A stretch of 64,000 nt of DNA from a bacterium (GTDB lineage Bacteria; Bdellovibrionota; Bdellovibrionia; Bdellovibrionales; Bdellovibrionaceae): positions 26,314 to 90,313 of the forward strand of contig JAIELP010000010.1 of the NCBI GenBank assembly GCA_019752925.1, read 5' to 3'. Positions within the stretch are counted from its first letter, which is position 1, and each line of letters opens with the position of its first letter. The position numbers and the translations under genes are program-made. Below the pieces are notes generated by a model. That model made no database searches, was not told the DNA's origin, and saw nothing but the letters and a program-made list of their open reading frames with translations. Positions 8,898-19,101 of this stretch are shown here, piece after piece.

Positions 8898-10691
8898 CTA
8901 GTTTTTGTCAGTTTTTAAGTTTTTTAACTGATCACCGAACATATCACCAAAGCTTGTTTTTGATGTAGCCGTTGCTTTTTTAACGTAATCGTCAACATCT
9001 GCTTTAGTTTCACGAAGTTTAACTAATTTAGAAGATAAACCGATTTTACGGGCATCTTTGTCAATAGTGATAACTTCAGCTTTAATTGTTTGGCCTACTT
9101 TTGCAAAGTCTTCAACTGAAGCAATTTTGTCAGTTGTTAACTCAGAAATGTGGATCAGACCTTCGATATCAGCCGCTAACTCAACGAAAGCACCAAAATC
9201 TGTTGTTTTAGTGATTTTAACGTCGTGTTGAGTGCCAATGCCGTATTTACCTTCGATTTGAGACCAAGGATCGCCTTCAAGTTGTTTAACACCTAAAGAG
9301 AATCTTTCGTTCTCAGAATCCACGCCTAATACAACCGCTCTAATTTTTTGTCCTTTAGCGAACATTTCAGAAGGGTGATTTACACGTTTTGTCCAAGAGA
9401 AGTCAGAAATATGAACTAATCCATCAATACCTTCTTCGATACCAACGAAGATACCGAAATCAGTTACTGATTTCACTTCACCTTCAATGATAGTACCCGG
9501 CTGGTAAGATTCTTTCATTTCAACCCAAGGATTAGCTTGAAGTTGTTTCATACCTAAACTGATACGACGGTTTTCCATGTCGATTTCTAATACTTGAACT
9601 TCAGCCTCGTCGCCCACTTGCACGATTTGGTTGGCGTGTTTTACACGTTTAGTCCAAGACATTTCAGAAACGTGGATTAAGCCTTCAACACCGTCACCTA
9701 ATTCAACAAACGCACCGTATTCAGCAACAGATACTACTTTGCCTTTTACTTTTGCGCCGATTGTATAGTTAGCTTTGATAGCTGCCCATGGATCTTCAGT
9801 TAATTGTTTTAAACCTAAAGATACGCGTTCTTTTTCAGTGTCGTATTTTAAGATTTTAACTGTGATTTCATCACCAACGTTGATTAATTCAGAAGGATGT
9901 TTTACACGGCCCCAGCTCATGTCTGTGATGTGTAATAAACCATCTAAACCACCTAAATCAATGAAAGCACCGTAATCAGTTACGTTTTTAACGAGACCTA
10001 CTACTGTAGCTCCCTCTTTCATTGTATCAGCCGTTTGAGCTTTCAAACTATCGCGTTCTTCTTCAAGAATTGCACGACGTGATAATACGATGTTACCGCG
10101 TTTTTTATTGAATTTAATAACTTTGAATTTATATTTTTTACCTAAGTAAACATCCATATTGCGCACTGGGCGTAAATCGATTTGTGAACCAGGTAAGAAT
10201 GCTTTAACGCCGATATCAACTGAAAGGCCGCCCTTAACTTTGGCAACAACAGTACCTTCAATGATTTCTTCATTTTCAGCAGCTTTAGAAATATCTGTCC
10301 ATGCACGTAACATGTCAGCTTTATCTTTAGATAATGCGATCATACCGTTATCGTTTTCGATACGGTCAATTAAAACCTCAACTTGGTCTCCGGCTTTAAC
10401 TTGGCGAACTCCATCTACTATACGGAATTCATTAATTGGAATCAGACCTTCAGATTTGTAGTTAATGTCTACTAGGACATAGTCTGATTGAACTTCAACA
10501 ACAGTACCGGTAACAACGTCACCTACTCTGAAGTCTTGTTCTTTTGTAGAAGCTGAGAAAAGTTTTTCAAACTCTCCACCTGAAGCTTGATTGTTCAAAC
10601 CAGGATTTGCTGGGATCTTAGCGTCCTCTGCATCCAGAAGTGCTAACACCGATTGTTTTTCTTTTTGGCTCTTGCTTAATGTTTTGTTCAT
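8898..10691 (-). CDS. rpsA: 30S ribosomal protein S1 (multiple S1 domains)
   Basis: Repeated S1 motifs (VTDYGAFIDLGGLDGLLHITDMSWGRVKHPSE etc.). Start MNKTLSKSQ at 10691 preferred; an AGGAGG lies upstream. The track start at 10781 is probably 5' UTR. Confidence 0.95.
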   Translation of the reverse strand: MNKTLSKSQKEKQSVLALLDAEDAKIPANPGLNNQASGGEFEKLFSASTKEQDFRVGDVVTGTVVEVQSDYVLVDINYKSEGLIPINEFRIVDGVRQVKAGDQVEVLIDRIENDNGMIALSKDKADMLRAWTDISKAAENEEIIEGTVVAKVKGGLSVDIGVKAFLPGSQIDLRPVRNMDVYLGKKYKFKVIKFNKKRGNIVLSRRAILEEERDSLKAQTADTMKEGATVVGLVKNVTDYGAFIDLGGLDGLLHITDMSWGRVKHPSELINVGDEITVKILKYDTEKERVSLGLKQLTEDPWAAIKANYTIGAKVKGKVVSVAEYGAFVELGDGVEGLIHVSEMSWTKRVKHANQIVQVGDEAEVQVLEIDMENRRISLGMKQLQANPWVEMKESYQPGTIIEGEVKSVTDFGIFVGIEEGIDGLVHISDFSWTKRVNHPSEMFAKGQKIRAVVLGVDSENERFSLGVKQLEGDPWSQIEGKYGIGTQHDVKITKTTDFGAFVELAADIEGLIHISELTTDKIASVEDFAKVGQTIKAEVITIDKDARKIGLSSKLVKLRETKADVDDYVKKATATSKTSFGDMFGDQLKNLKTDKN

Positions 10692-10901
10692 GCGTCTTTC
10701 TTTTTTCCTCCTGCGCAAAGGGTCCTCTTGGAACTCTAAGGCTGAACACGTAGTTCTAGGGGGTTTTGAGGCCTCGGTCAATCAGAGAGTTTTAGGTATG
10801 GTTTGCCTAATATTTGAGCTTATCATTTGTCTTGGAAAAGTGACGTAATTTGCACTTCAAAATTCATTTTTCAGGACCGAAAATGGCCATTTCTAAGCAT
10901 T

Positions 10902-12017
10902 TCAGCCGCCAGCTGAATAAATATCTTTCGAAACCCGTGTATATTTTAAAAGTCTGTGACTCAAAGAATTGTGCTTTGAAGAGTACGCTAAACCATCCAC
11001 AAAAAAATGCGTTAATATAACCGCATTCAAACTGCCCTGCATGATGTTCAGTAACAAGCTATCACCCAAGTTAAATGCAACTTTTAGATCGCGAGAATTG
11101 GTAAACAAAATAAGTACTGCAAAAGCCAATTGCGCACCTAAAAAAATTAAAAATTGAGCCTTTGAAAGCCTGCTTTTTTTGTTTTCAGAACCCAAACTGT
11201 GGTGAATAAAATAAATGTATTCCCATGTGTGAATAATAACTGCGGACAGCCCGATCCACGGAGAAAACACCTTCACAGGGTTCAGCAAATAGCGGAATGC
11301 AAAAATATTTTTTTTAGTTTTAAGATGTTCTGGCAGTGACTTAATTGATTTATAAATCATAACTAAGCAGAATGCAGCTAAAACAAAAATCACCGCACAC
11401 ACGACAAAATAAAATGGTCGTATATTGGCCTGATACATGACCGTAACAATAGTTGCCAAAGTTAAAAGGAAAAGCAGTTTCAAATAAAATCGCTCGGTTT
11501 TGAGCTGCGTCAGCACAGTTTCAGAAGTATCTCCACTGCCTCTTGAGATGAAAACTGAAAATCCGTAAGACTGAAACATAAAGTGATACGTGCCTATGAT
11601 GGCATAAAGCACTAAATAAAGCTTCATGCTTTCTCGGCGACCAATTCCCAGAAAATCAAAATAAAACAATTCATAAATAGCAAATGAACCAATTAAAAAC
11701 ACAGCCATTATTTTATTAAAATTTAAATTAAGAGCCCTGTAAGACTTTCGCCATTCGGAGTAATGATCCACTGAAAAAAGCAGAAAAAATGTCAGCAGAA
11801 CATGTGCTTGATTAAAAAACACAAGGTTAGAAATGATATCATACTGATCCTGATTAATTAAAAAAAGTTCAGGCTTAAATAGCGCAACGACAAAGCTGAT
11901 TAGCACTAGAGTAAATGGCAATTTATAGATGAATAATGACGTATACTTAGTACTGCAAGTTTGTAGAGAGTTATCCAATTTTTTCTTTTGCAAATTGATA
12001 AATCTGGTCAATCGCAT
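10902..12017 (-). CDS. Hypothetical polytopic membrane protein
   Basis: 371 aa with many hydrophobic helices; overlaps the 3' end of cmk by 47 nt, so the true start may be further downstream (for example an in-frame TTG). Confidence 0.65.
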   Translation of the reverse strand: MRLTRFINLQKKKLDNSLQTCSTKYTSLFIYKLPFTLVLISFVVALFKPELFLINQDQYDIISNLVFFNQAHVLLTFFLLFSVDHYSEWRKSYRALNLNFNKIMAVFLIGSFAIYELFYFDFLGIGRRESMKLYLVLYAIIGTYHFMFQSYGFSVFISRGSGDTSETVLTQLKTERFYLKLLFLLTLATIVTVMYQANIRPFYFVVCAVIFVLAAFCLVMIYKSIKSLPEHLKTKKNIFAFRYLLNPVKVFSPWIGLSAVIIHTWEYIYFIHHSLGSENKKSRLSKAQFLIFLGAQLAFAVLILFTNSRDLKVAFNLGDSLLLNIMQGSLNAVILTHFFVDGLAYSSKHNSLSHRLLKYTRVSKDIYSAGG

Positions 12018-12627
12018 CGTTTAACGACATCTGCGTCGTATCAACAACAAGTGCATCTTTTGGAACCTGTAATGGCGCCACCTTGCGGGTTGAATCTTGC
12101 TCATCACGCTGCTTTTGCTGAACAGCTAATTCTTTTTGGTCTAAGCCCAACTCCTGAGCACGTCTTTGAGCACGGTGTTCTGAAGAGGCTGTTAAGTAAA
12201 CTTTTACTTCGGCTTGCGGAAATACTACGGTACCACAATCGCGGCCTTCGGCTACTAAACCACGCTCCATGAAGGCACATTGGCGCTGATGATCCAGTAA
12301 TGAAGAACGAACTTCGGGATAATGACTGATTTTACTTGCTACGTTTCCGACGTCTTCTTTGAAAATAAAATCGGTTACATCCTGATCTTTAAACCAAACC
12401 TGAGTTTTTTCCTGAGCCATCACTACTTTCCAAACATTGGACATGGCCAGTTCAGTTAAAGCTTCTTTATCTTCAAGATTAACGTTTGTTTGAATTGCTA
12501 CATAAGCTAAACCACGATAGAAAGCACCCGTCGAAACCCACGGAATTGAAAATAACTTAGCTAGTCCGCGACTGACCGAAGATTTTCCTGAGGCTGCTGG
12601 CCCATCTATTGTGATCACAAATCCCAT
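11971..12627 (-). CDS. cmk: Cytidylate kinase
   Basis: MGFVITIDGPAASGKSSVSRGLAKLF P-loop; GLVAEGRDCGTVVFPQAEVKVYLTAS. Confidence 0.95.
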   Translation of the reverse strand: MGFVITIDGPAASGKSSVSRGLAKLFSIPWVSTGAFYRGLAYVAIQTNVNLEDKEALTELAMSNVWKVVMAQEKTQVWFKDQDVTDFIFKEDVGNVASKISHYPEVRSSLLDHQRQCAFMERGLVAEGRDCGTVVFPQAEVKVYLTASSEHRAQRRAQELGLDQKELAVQQKQRDEQDSTRKVAPLQVPKDALVVDTTQMSLNDAIDQIYQFAKEKIG

Positions 12628-12650
12628 AATTATCCCTAATGCTGGAAAGC

Positions 12651-13775
12651 CTACCCGATTTCTGAAACCTCAGTCAGCATTTTTTCGATGGCCACTATCG
12701 CTTTTTTATTTTCGTCCATTTGCCCAACAGTCATGCGCATTAAGGTTTTAAAGCCATAGTTTTGAACAGGACGGAGAATAAGACCTTTTTTAAGCAGATT
12801 AACATGAACATGTTCTGAATTGCGTTTGGTGTCGAATAGCACAAAATTGGCTTCTGATGGGTAATAGTGCAAATTCAAACGCTTTAATTCTTTATAGAAA
12901 TAATCTAAACCTTCCCAAACAACTTTTTGAGATTGCTCAACATAGCTTTTGTCTTCAAGCGCAGCTACTCCAGCGACCTGAGCGAGATCGTTTACATTAA
13001 ATGGATTACGTACACGGTTATAATATTCGAGAACATACTCGGGCGCTAAAAGTGCTCCTAATCTGAAGCCCGCCATGCCGTAAACTTTTGAAAAAGTTTT
13101 CAGCACTAAAACATTGGAGTAATTTTTGTAAAACTTGGCCGCTTCATTGAATTTTTTATCGCGCACATATTCCGTATAGGCTTCGTCAAATACCAGCAAT
13201 ACATCGTCGCGGTTTCCTAACCGAATTAAAAATTCATCAAGTTCCTGCACACCCACAAGTGTACCGGTAGGATTGTTGGGATTTGGAATAAAAATCATTT
13301 TTATTTTAGCAGTAGGATTATGAAAAAAGTGATCTGCGATGGCCTTTAAGTCTATAGTTAAATCGTTGTGACGTAGAGGTGTGGTACGCACGCGCACGCG
13401 CGCCGCCTGTGCACAAACCTGATAGGCCACGAAAGCCGCTTCAGAGGTTAATATGGAGTCGCCCGGCTCACAAAAAATGCGAATCAATAAATCGATAATT
13501 TCATTAGAACCATTGCCTAACCCGACTTGAGTTGCAGGTACGTTCCATTTTTCTGATATTTTTTGCACCAGCTCATATCCTGATGGATCTGGATAGCGAT
13601 GCTGATGATCTAAGTATTTATGAATAGCCGCAATAGCCTTAGGACTAGGTCCTAAAGGGTTTTCATTACTAGCTAATTTAATAACTTCAGTTAAACCATA
13701 CTCCCTTTGAGTTTCAGAAATAGGCTTGCCCGGTTTATATGGAATTAAGTTTAATATTTCAGCCGATACTTTCAT
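12651..13775 (-). CDS. hisC: Histidinol-phosphate aminotransferase
   Basis: KLASNENPLGPSPKA, FIPNPNNPTGTLV, VFDEAYTEYV, LKTFSKVYGMAGFRLG. Confidence 0.93.
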   Translation of the reverse strand: MKVSAEILNLIPYKPGKPISETQREYGLTEVIKLASNENPLGPSPKAIAAIHKYLDHQHRYPDPSGYELVQKISEKWNVPATQVGLGNGSNEIIDLLIRIFCEPGDSILTSEAAFVAYQVCAQAARVRVRTTPLRHNDLTIDLKAIADHFFHNPTAKIKMIFIPNPNNPTGTLVGVQELDEFLIRLGNRDDVLLVFDEAYTEYVRDKKFNEAAKFYKNYSNVLVLKTFSKVYGMAGFRLGALLAPEYVLEYYNRVRNPFNVNDLAQVAGVAALEDKSYVEQSQKVVWEGLDYFYKELKRLNLHYYPSEANFVLFDTKRNSEHVHVNLLKKGLILRPVQNYGFKTLMRMTVGQMDENKKAIVAIEKMLTEVSEIG

Positions 13776-13844
13776 GGTTGACCCTTTTCACGCAAATTCA
13801 TAACATACCGATTACAACAAAAGAAAGCGTGAGTTAATATTAAA

Positions 13845-15161
13845 ATGACGTCCAAACCGGCTGTTGCACTGTATCTAGGCGAATCTTATGCCACAATTGG
13901 CTTATTTGATATTTCTCAAAAAAATAATCCCGCTTCATTGTTTGAAAAGTCGATTTTTCTGCCACAAGTTTCACTTAAAAATCTTTTGACTCAGGTTAAA
14001 ATCAAATATCAGGAGCATTTTCCTGATTACAATGACGCTCATGTTTTTGTAGTGACTAAATATTTTGACCGATTAAAGCAGTTCCGTTTAGGCGGTAGCA
14101 TTTCACAGGTTATTTTAAAAGGTTTTGAAAATTCTTATAATCTGAACGATTCAAAATGTTTATCCCTGGCCGCTTCGCAGCTCATTATTTCTTTAGATAA
14201 AAATCAATTTGAAGAAAGCCATTTAGCATCAGAATTAGAAAGAATTAAAAAAATTAATCCGGATCTTAATAAAGTTGTGATTTCTATTCCTGAAGAACAC
14301 ATCACTTCTGCACAGATGACCGTACTACATAACTTTTTTACAAGTGCCGGACTTAAAATTTTTACCTGCATCAGCGCCAACAATCAAAGCGAATTACGCA
14401 AAACTTTGCTGAACGCCGGAAGCGAAGGCACCAAAGAAGAAATCGTAACCGAGTTAAAAGAAGCCTTTGGCGAAAAAACCGAAGTTAGTTTTTACTCACC
14501 TAAAGGTTTTAAAACTCAATTTGAAAATTGTGAATTGTTCAACAGCACTAATAACTTTTTAGCTAAATTCATTAAAACTAATAAATATGAACAAGGCGCT
14601 TACTTTGATATCGAATCTTTAAAATTTATTCAGCAGCACAAAGGTAATAACTGGCAAAGCCCATGGGGAAGTATCCCTGTTGAGCACAGTCACTATTACG
14701 ACTTATTTATACATCCTTTTTCAGAGGTTAAATTAAATCATCTTTCAATTTTGCAGGTTGAAAGTGGATCACTTCAGCTAGAACCGGGCCCTGTTGTTGC
14801 CGGCCGAGCCATCAAACCTTTAATGCTAGATTTATTTTTTAACGAAATGGCTGAAAATTCTTTATCGCAAAATCTGTTTTCGCAACTATCTCAGGATAAT
14901 TTAAGACAAAAAATTTCAAACATGTTTTCAGTTTTAGAAAAAGGGCAAAAAAATCCCGCTTTAAGCACTCAGATTAAAGATCTTAAAACTAATATTCTGG
15001 ATTCAATCTATAACGAAATTTTATTTTATAGTGAAGCTTCTCAACCTGTGGTGTTTGGCCCTATGGCTGATGTATTTGTACCCAAAGCAGGATTACAACG
15101 CCTTGAGTTTTCATGGCCGCAGGAAATTCTAAAAGTTGCTGCAAGCGAAGGTGCTTTATGA
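13845..15161 (+). CDS. Divergent hydantoinase A/oxoprolinase-like protein
   Basis: Weak HyuA-like organisation: N-terminal ALYLGESYATIGLFD in place of the DIGGT strand; C-terminal ESGSLQLEPGPVVAGRA resembles the HyuA ...PGPxxxGR segment; followed by a HyuB-like gene. Confidence 0.55.
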   Translation: MTSKPAVALYLGESYATIGLFDISQKNNPASLFEKSIFLPQVSLKNLLTQVKIKYQEHFPDYNDAHVFVVTKYFDRLKQFRLGGSISQVILKGFENSYNLNDSKCLSLAASQLIISLDKNQFEESHLASELERIKKINPDLNKVVISIPEEHITSAQMTVLHNFFTSAGLKIFTCISANNQSELRKTLLNAGSEGTKEEIVTELKEAFGEKTEVSFYSPKGFKTQFENCELFNSTNNFLAKFIKTNKYEQGAYFDIESLKFIQQHKGNNWQSPWGSIPVEHSHYYDLFIHPFSEVKLNHLSILQVESGSLQLEPGPVVAGRAIKPLMLDLFFNEMAENSLSQNLFSQLSQDNLRQKISNMFSVLEKGQKNPALSTQIKDLKTNILDSIYNEILFYSEASQPVVFGPMADVFVPKAGLQRLEFSWPQEILKVAASEGAL

Positions 15162-16399
15162 ATTTTTTAAACTACCAGTCGCATTTAAAGATATTGCTTA
15201 AAAATTTTAAATCGTGCTCGCTGGTTAACGCTGATGGTGCGTTACTCTATTCAAAAGATAACTCTTTTGAGCTTTTGACCACTACCCGCTTAGTAGCCTT
15301 CCAGATTGTAAAAAAATACCTAAACCCCAAACCGCAGGATTTATTTATTTTAAATGACCCTGAAAATGGCGGCTATCAATATTCAAAAATTGTTTTTATT
15401 ACCTGCCTGAATCCGAATTTATTTCTAATCTGGGATGAAGATTATCATTTTATTGATTTTAAAATTCCACCAACCCCACTGTTCGATCAAGGCCGTAAAA
15501 ATGAATTTGTTTGGCAGGCTATGATCAGCGCCAATAAAAATGCAGATGAACTGGAAGCATTTTTTGAGTATCAAAAATATACTGTAGACCGCCTGATGCA
15601 TCTTGTGAGTTTAATTGAAGATTTGGCTAATTCTAAAAGTCAGCAAATCTGGCTTAAGGCTTCTAATGAAGTGTTTAATACTCAGTTTAACAATAAGGCT
15701 CACGGCACAGCAGAAGCGTACTTCAAGCTAAATAGCACTCAAACTATTAAACTTAAATTCAGTGCTGAAGAAAAACAGAATTTAAAATTAATTACTTTAG
15801 ACTTTACCAATACCAATTTAGCTACTGACATTCATACGTCGTCACACGTTATTGAGAGCGCTCTAATTAAAAAAATCAGTGAGTTCTTCCAGATCGGCGA
15901 TTACTTAACTCAAGCGGTTTTAGACAAAATTAAAGTTATTCTTCCGCCAAGATCTATTGTTTCAAAACCTCATCCTGCCGGTTTATATAACTATGAGCTG
16001 CAAACTATTTGCTCACAAGTATGCGAACACAATATGACTCAGCTAAATGCGCACAACCGCAAAGGCCAAAATACATTTGATTATGCCAATTTTCTTAATT
16101 TTGAAGTTTACGGCGAAACTCTGCACGCCAACAATCTGATTTCAGCCACTCAGGTCAGTTTACAAAACTTTGAACAGCTGATCTGTAAGAATTTAATTAA
16201 AATGACTGCCATGAAGAAGACTGACAGTAGCCATCACATCATATTCAGCGTGTGCACAGACAATCCGTTAAAACTTAATATTAAAAACAATTACTACTCT
16301 GATAAATTAAATAACCAGTTTAAACTCAACGACCAGCTTTTACAGCGTGGCTCTGTTGAACTTAAAAAAAATGACCGTATTGAGATTATCTGGGGCTAA
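15158..16399 (+). CDS. Divergent hydantoinase B/oxoprolinase-like protein
   Basis: FILNDPENGGYQYSKIVFITCLNPNLFLIWDEDYHFIDFKIPPTPLFDQGRKNEFVWQAM follows the HyuB NDPyxGGtHxxD... organisation; ATGA overlap with the preceding gene. Confidence 0.55.
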   Translation: MNFLNYQSHLKILLKNFKSCSLVNADGALLYSKDNSFELLTTTRLVAFQIVKKYLNPKPQDLFILNDPENGGYQYSKIVFITCLNPNLFLIWDEDYHFIDFKIPPTPLFDQGRKNEFVWQAMISANKNADELEAFFEYQKYTVDRLMHLVSLIEDLANSKSQQIWLKASNEVFNTQFNNKAHGTAEAYFKLNSTQTIKLKFSAEEKQNLKLITLDFTNTNLATDIHTSSHVIESALIKKISEFFQIGDYLTQAVLDKIKVILPPRSIVSKPHPAGLYNYELQTICSQVCEHNMTQLNAHNRKGQNTFDYANFLNFEVYGETLHANNLISATQVSLQNFEQLICKNLIKMTAMKKTDSSHHIIFSVCTDNPLKLNIKNNYYSDKLNNQFKLNDQLLQRGSVELKKNDRIEIIWG

Positions 16400-17083
16400 T
16401 TATTGCGAGCTATCTACTTGCTCGCAGGTTTTAACAACACCATCAATATCTAGGTTTTCGATATTGCGGCAAACTCTTTTGCTTAGGCTTTCTACGTTAA
16501 GACTTCCCTGTTCTATTAAGCGTGAAATTTTATAAAATAGCGGCGTTAAATACTTATCAACGGCTTGGCTTACATGCTTAGGCTTATTTAAGTTTCCACC
16601 AGCATAACCTTTAGTGCACATGTGATTAATAAAGCTAGAAGCTGTATCGTCCTGATTTAAAAGCTGACTCATTAAACCGGCCAACAAACTGGTGCGGTCC
16701 TCACCCACAGTGCAATGGAATAAAACTTTGTCATCTTCAGACTGAGAAACTTTTTGCATGATACTTAATGCTTCTATTACTTGCTCACAGGCCAATTTTT
16801 CTGATTCGATATCTTTCCATAAAAAAGGAATATTATGAATTTTGGCAGGATCAATACCTGCAGCTGTTAATTGTTCGATTTCCAAATCGACTTCATTTTT
16901 AGTCTGGTTTTTAAAAATGATAACCGTGGTAATACCCTTTTTAACTAATTTTTTGATTTCAGTAGTTTTGGGAGCACGACCGCGGTAAATTTTTTGAGCT
17001 TCATCAATTGGTTCTAAGAAAACTCCTGCAAAAGCAAAAGAAAAAGTAAGACTCGCTAAAAGCATAATAATAATGTTTTTCAT
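16400..17083 (-). CDS. Exported dual-specificity/tyrosine phosphatase-like protein
   Basis: Signal peptide MKNIIIMLLASLTFSFAFA; active-site signature HCTVGEDRT (HCx5R). Confidence 0.82.
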   Translation of the reverse strand: MKNIIIMLLASLTFSFAFAGVFLEPIDEAQKIYRGRAPKTTEIKKLVKKGITTVIIFKNQTKNEVDLEIEQLTAAGIDPAKIHNIPFLWKDIESEKLACEQVIEALSIMQKVSQSEDDKVLFHCTVGEDRTSLLAGLMSQLLNQDDTASSFINHMCTKGYAGGNLNKPKHVSQAVDKYLTPLFYKISRLIEQGSLNVESLSKRVCRNIENLDIDGVVKTCEQVDSSQ

Positions 17084-17149
17084 AAGCCTAATTTAGACTA
17101 AATAACCAGACTCTTCGACTGTTAGTATTTTTGACAGTAATAACTACAG

Positions 17150-18355
17150 CTATTGAACTTTTGCGCCCCAGTTTTTGAGAGCTTGGCGGATTTTTTCGAT
17201 GTGCTCAAGGCTTGTAGTTTCGATTACGAAGTCGATCTTGGTTTCTTTCAGATTTAAACCGCTTTTTACCCGGTCGTGATGCACTTCCAGAATATTAGCC
17301 TTATGCTCAGCTAAAATCTTAGTAAGCTGGCTTAAGCTCCCGGGAATATCCGGCACAATAACCGACATTTCGCTTAAGCGTCCACGCTGGATCTGACCGC
17401 GCTGAATAACCTGAGAAACAATATTAAGATCTATATTGCCACCACAAACCATCACGCAATTTTTTTTCAGAAGCTTAACCTTACCCGATAATACGGCGGC
17501 TAGAGCTGCGGCTCCGGCGCCTTCGGCTACAGTTTTAGCACGTTCAAGTAAAAACACGATGGCCTCAGCAATTTCACCTTCACTTACAGTAACAATATCG
17601 TCTACATACTTAGAAATAAAATCAGAGTACATTTCCTTACTTGGAGCTTTGATGGCAATACCATCCGCTATAGTGGCCACCGAATAATTCGGCTCGGTAT
17701 ACTGATGGTTTTTAAAAAGTTGAAACATAGTATCCACAACCTGAGTTTGAACACCTATAACCTTAATTTTAGGATTCAGTGATTTAAGAGCTATGGCAAT
17801 ACCACTGATGAGCCCACCACCACCAATAGGTACAATAATTTGGTCTAATTGAGGAATTTGCTCGAACACTTCAAGACCTATGGTTCCCTGTCCTGCAATT
17901 ACTTTTTCGTCTTCATAGGGGTGAACAAATACATAGGATTTTTCTTTTGCCAGTTGGTAGGCGTACTCTTTAGCTTCATCAAAAGACTGACCTTTTAAGA
18001 TAACCTGAGCTCCGTAATTTTGAGTGGCTTCTATTTTAGTAAGTGGAGCCGTTTCAGGCATAACAATCACAGATTTCACGTTATTCAAACTAGCACTTAA
18101 AGCCACGCCTTGAGCATGATTTCCGGCAGAACAGGCAATAACGCCTTTTGCTTTTTCCGCTTCAGTTAAAGAAGCAATTTTATTAGCAGCTCCTCGCATT
18201 TTAAAACTGCCGGTACGTTGGTTGTTTTCAAGTTTTAGGTAAATGTCAGCACCCATTAGTTTTGTGCAAGAGCTGGAAATATCACAGGGAGTATGAATAA
18301 TTAAATTTTTAACGGTCTGCTGGGCATCTTTGATGTCTTGTAGAGTGACTTTCAT
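17150..18355 (-). CDS. ilvA: Threonine ammonia-lyase with C-terminal ACT domain
   Basis: ENNQRTGSFKMRGAANKI (PLP lysine region), GGGGLISGIAIALK; ACT-like C-terminus. Start MKVTLQDIKDA at 18355. Confidence 0.9.
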   Translation of the reverse strand: MKVTLQDIKDAQQTVKNLIIHTPCDISSSCTKLMGADIYLKLENNQRTGSFKMRGAANKIASLTEAEKAKGVIACSAGNHAQGVALSASLNNVKSVIVMPETAPLTKIEATQNYGAQVILKGQSFDEAKEYAYQLAKEKSYVFVHPYEDEKVIAGQGTIGLEVFEQIPQLDQIIVPIGGGGLISGIAIALKSLNPKIKVIGVQTQVVDTMFQLFKNHQYTEPNYSVATIADGIAIKAPSKEMYSDFISKYVDDIVTVSEGEIAEAIVFLLERAKTVAEGAGAAALAAVLSGKVKLLKKNCVMVCGGNIDLNIVSQVIQRGQIQRGRLSEMSVIVPDIPGSLSQLTKILAEHKANILEVHHDRVKSGLNLKETKIDFVIETTSLEHIEKIRQALKNWGAKVQ

Positions 18356-18357
18356 AC

Positions 18358-19101
18358 TTATATTGTACAAATCTTAATAAAAGATTCAACTTGTAAAGCC
18401 GCTCCACCGATCAAAAACCCATCAACATGAGGGATGGCTAAGAGTTCTTTAGAGTTTTCAGGCTTAACGCTACCACCGTACAGAATTTGAAAGTTTTTAA
18501 AGGCGTTTTTAGTTAAGTATTGATGTAATTCACGGTGAACTTCGGCCACTTGTTCTGGTGTTGCCACCTTGCCAGTACCAATAGCCCAAACTGGTTCGTA
18601 AGCTAAAATTAAACGTTGGGATTTGTCGAAGCTTTTCAAGCCTTTGTCCATTTGCGCGAAGCAAATTTCTAAAGTTTTGCCTGCTTCTCGTTGAGCTAAG
18701 CTTTCACCTATACAAAATACCGGGTTTAATCCTAAAACTTGCAAGAGAGCATTTTTTTTATCAAGTAGCTCATCTTGCTCTTTAAAGATTTCGCGTCTTT
18801 CACTGTGGCCCACAAGTGCATACTGAGCTTTCATAGATTGAGCTACTTCGGCTGAGTTTTCACCAGTGAATGCTCCTGATTTTTCAGAATGAATATTTTG
18901 CGGACCAAAACCTATTGCCGTTCCTGCACAAAGTGAAGAAACCGCTTCTAATGAAAAGGCTGAAGGAAATAAAATAACTTCTTTACCCTTAAAAAAATCT
19001 GGCGTTTTAAAAACATCGTTTTTAAATTTAATAACAAACTCGCGCGCTTCTTCAGGCGTTTTGTTCAGCTTCCAGTTGGCGGCAAATATTTTTTTAGACA
19101 T
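18358..19101 (-). CDS. tpiA: Triosephosphate isomerase
   Basis: FAANWKLNKTPEEA, LVGHSERR, AYEPVWAIGTGKVATPEQ, LYGGSVKPEN. Confidence 0.97.
   Translation of the reverse strand: MSKKIFAANWKLNKTPEEAREFVIKFKNDVFKTPDFFKGKEVILFPSAFSLEAVSSLCAGTAIGFGPQNIHSEKSGAFTGENSAEVAQSMKAQYALVGHSERREIFKEQDELLDKKNALLQVLGLNPVFCIGESLAQREAGKTLEICFAQMDKGLKSFDKSQRLILAYEPVWAIGTGKVATPEQVAEVHRELHQYLTKNAFKNFQILYGGSVKPENSKELLAIPHVDGFLIGGAALQVESFIKICTI

Noticed and set aside
9775-10461. Plus-strand ORFs 9775..9975 and 10159..10461
   Set aside because: Antisense to rpsA, which is certain.
10691-10781. N-terminal extension of rpsA (MTEASKPPRTTCSALEFQEDPLRRRKKERR)
   Set aside because: Not S1-like; AGGAGG lies just upstream of the MNKTLSK start, so this is more likely 5' UTR.
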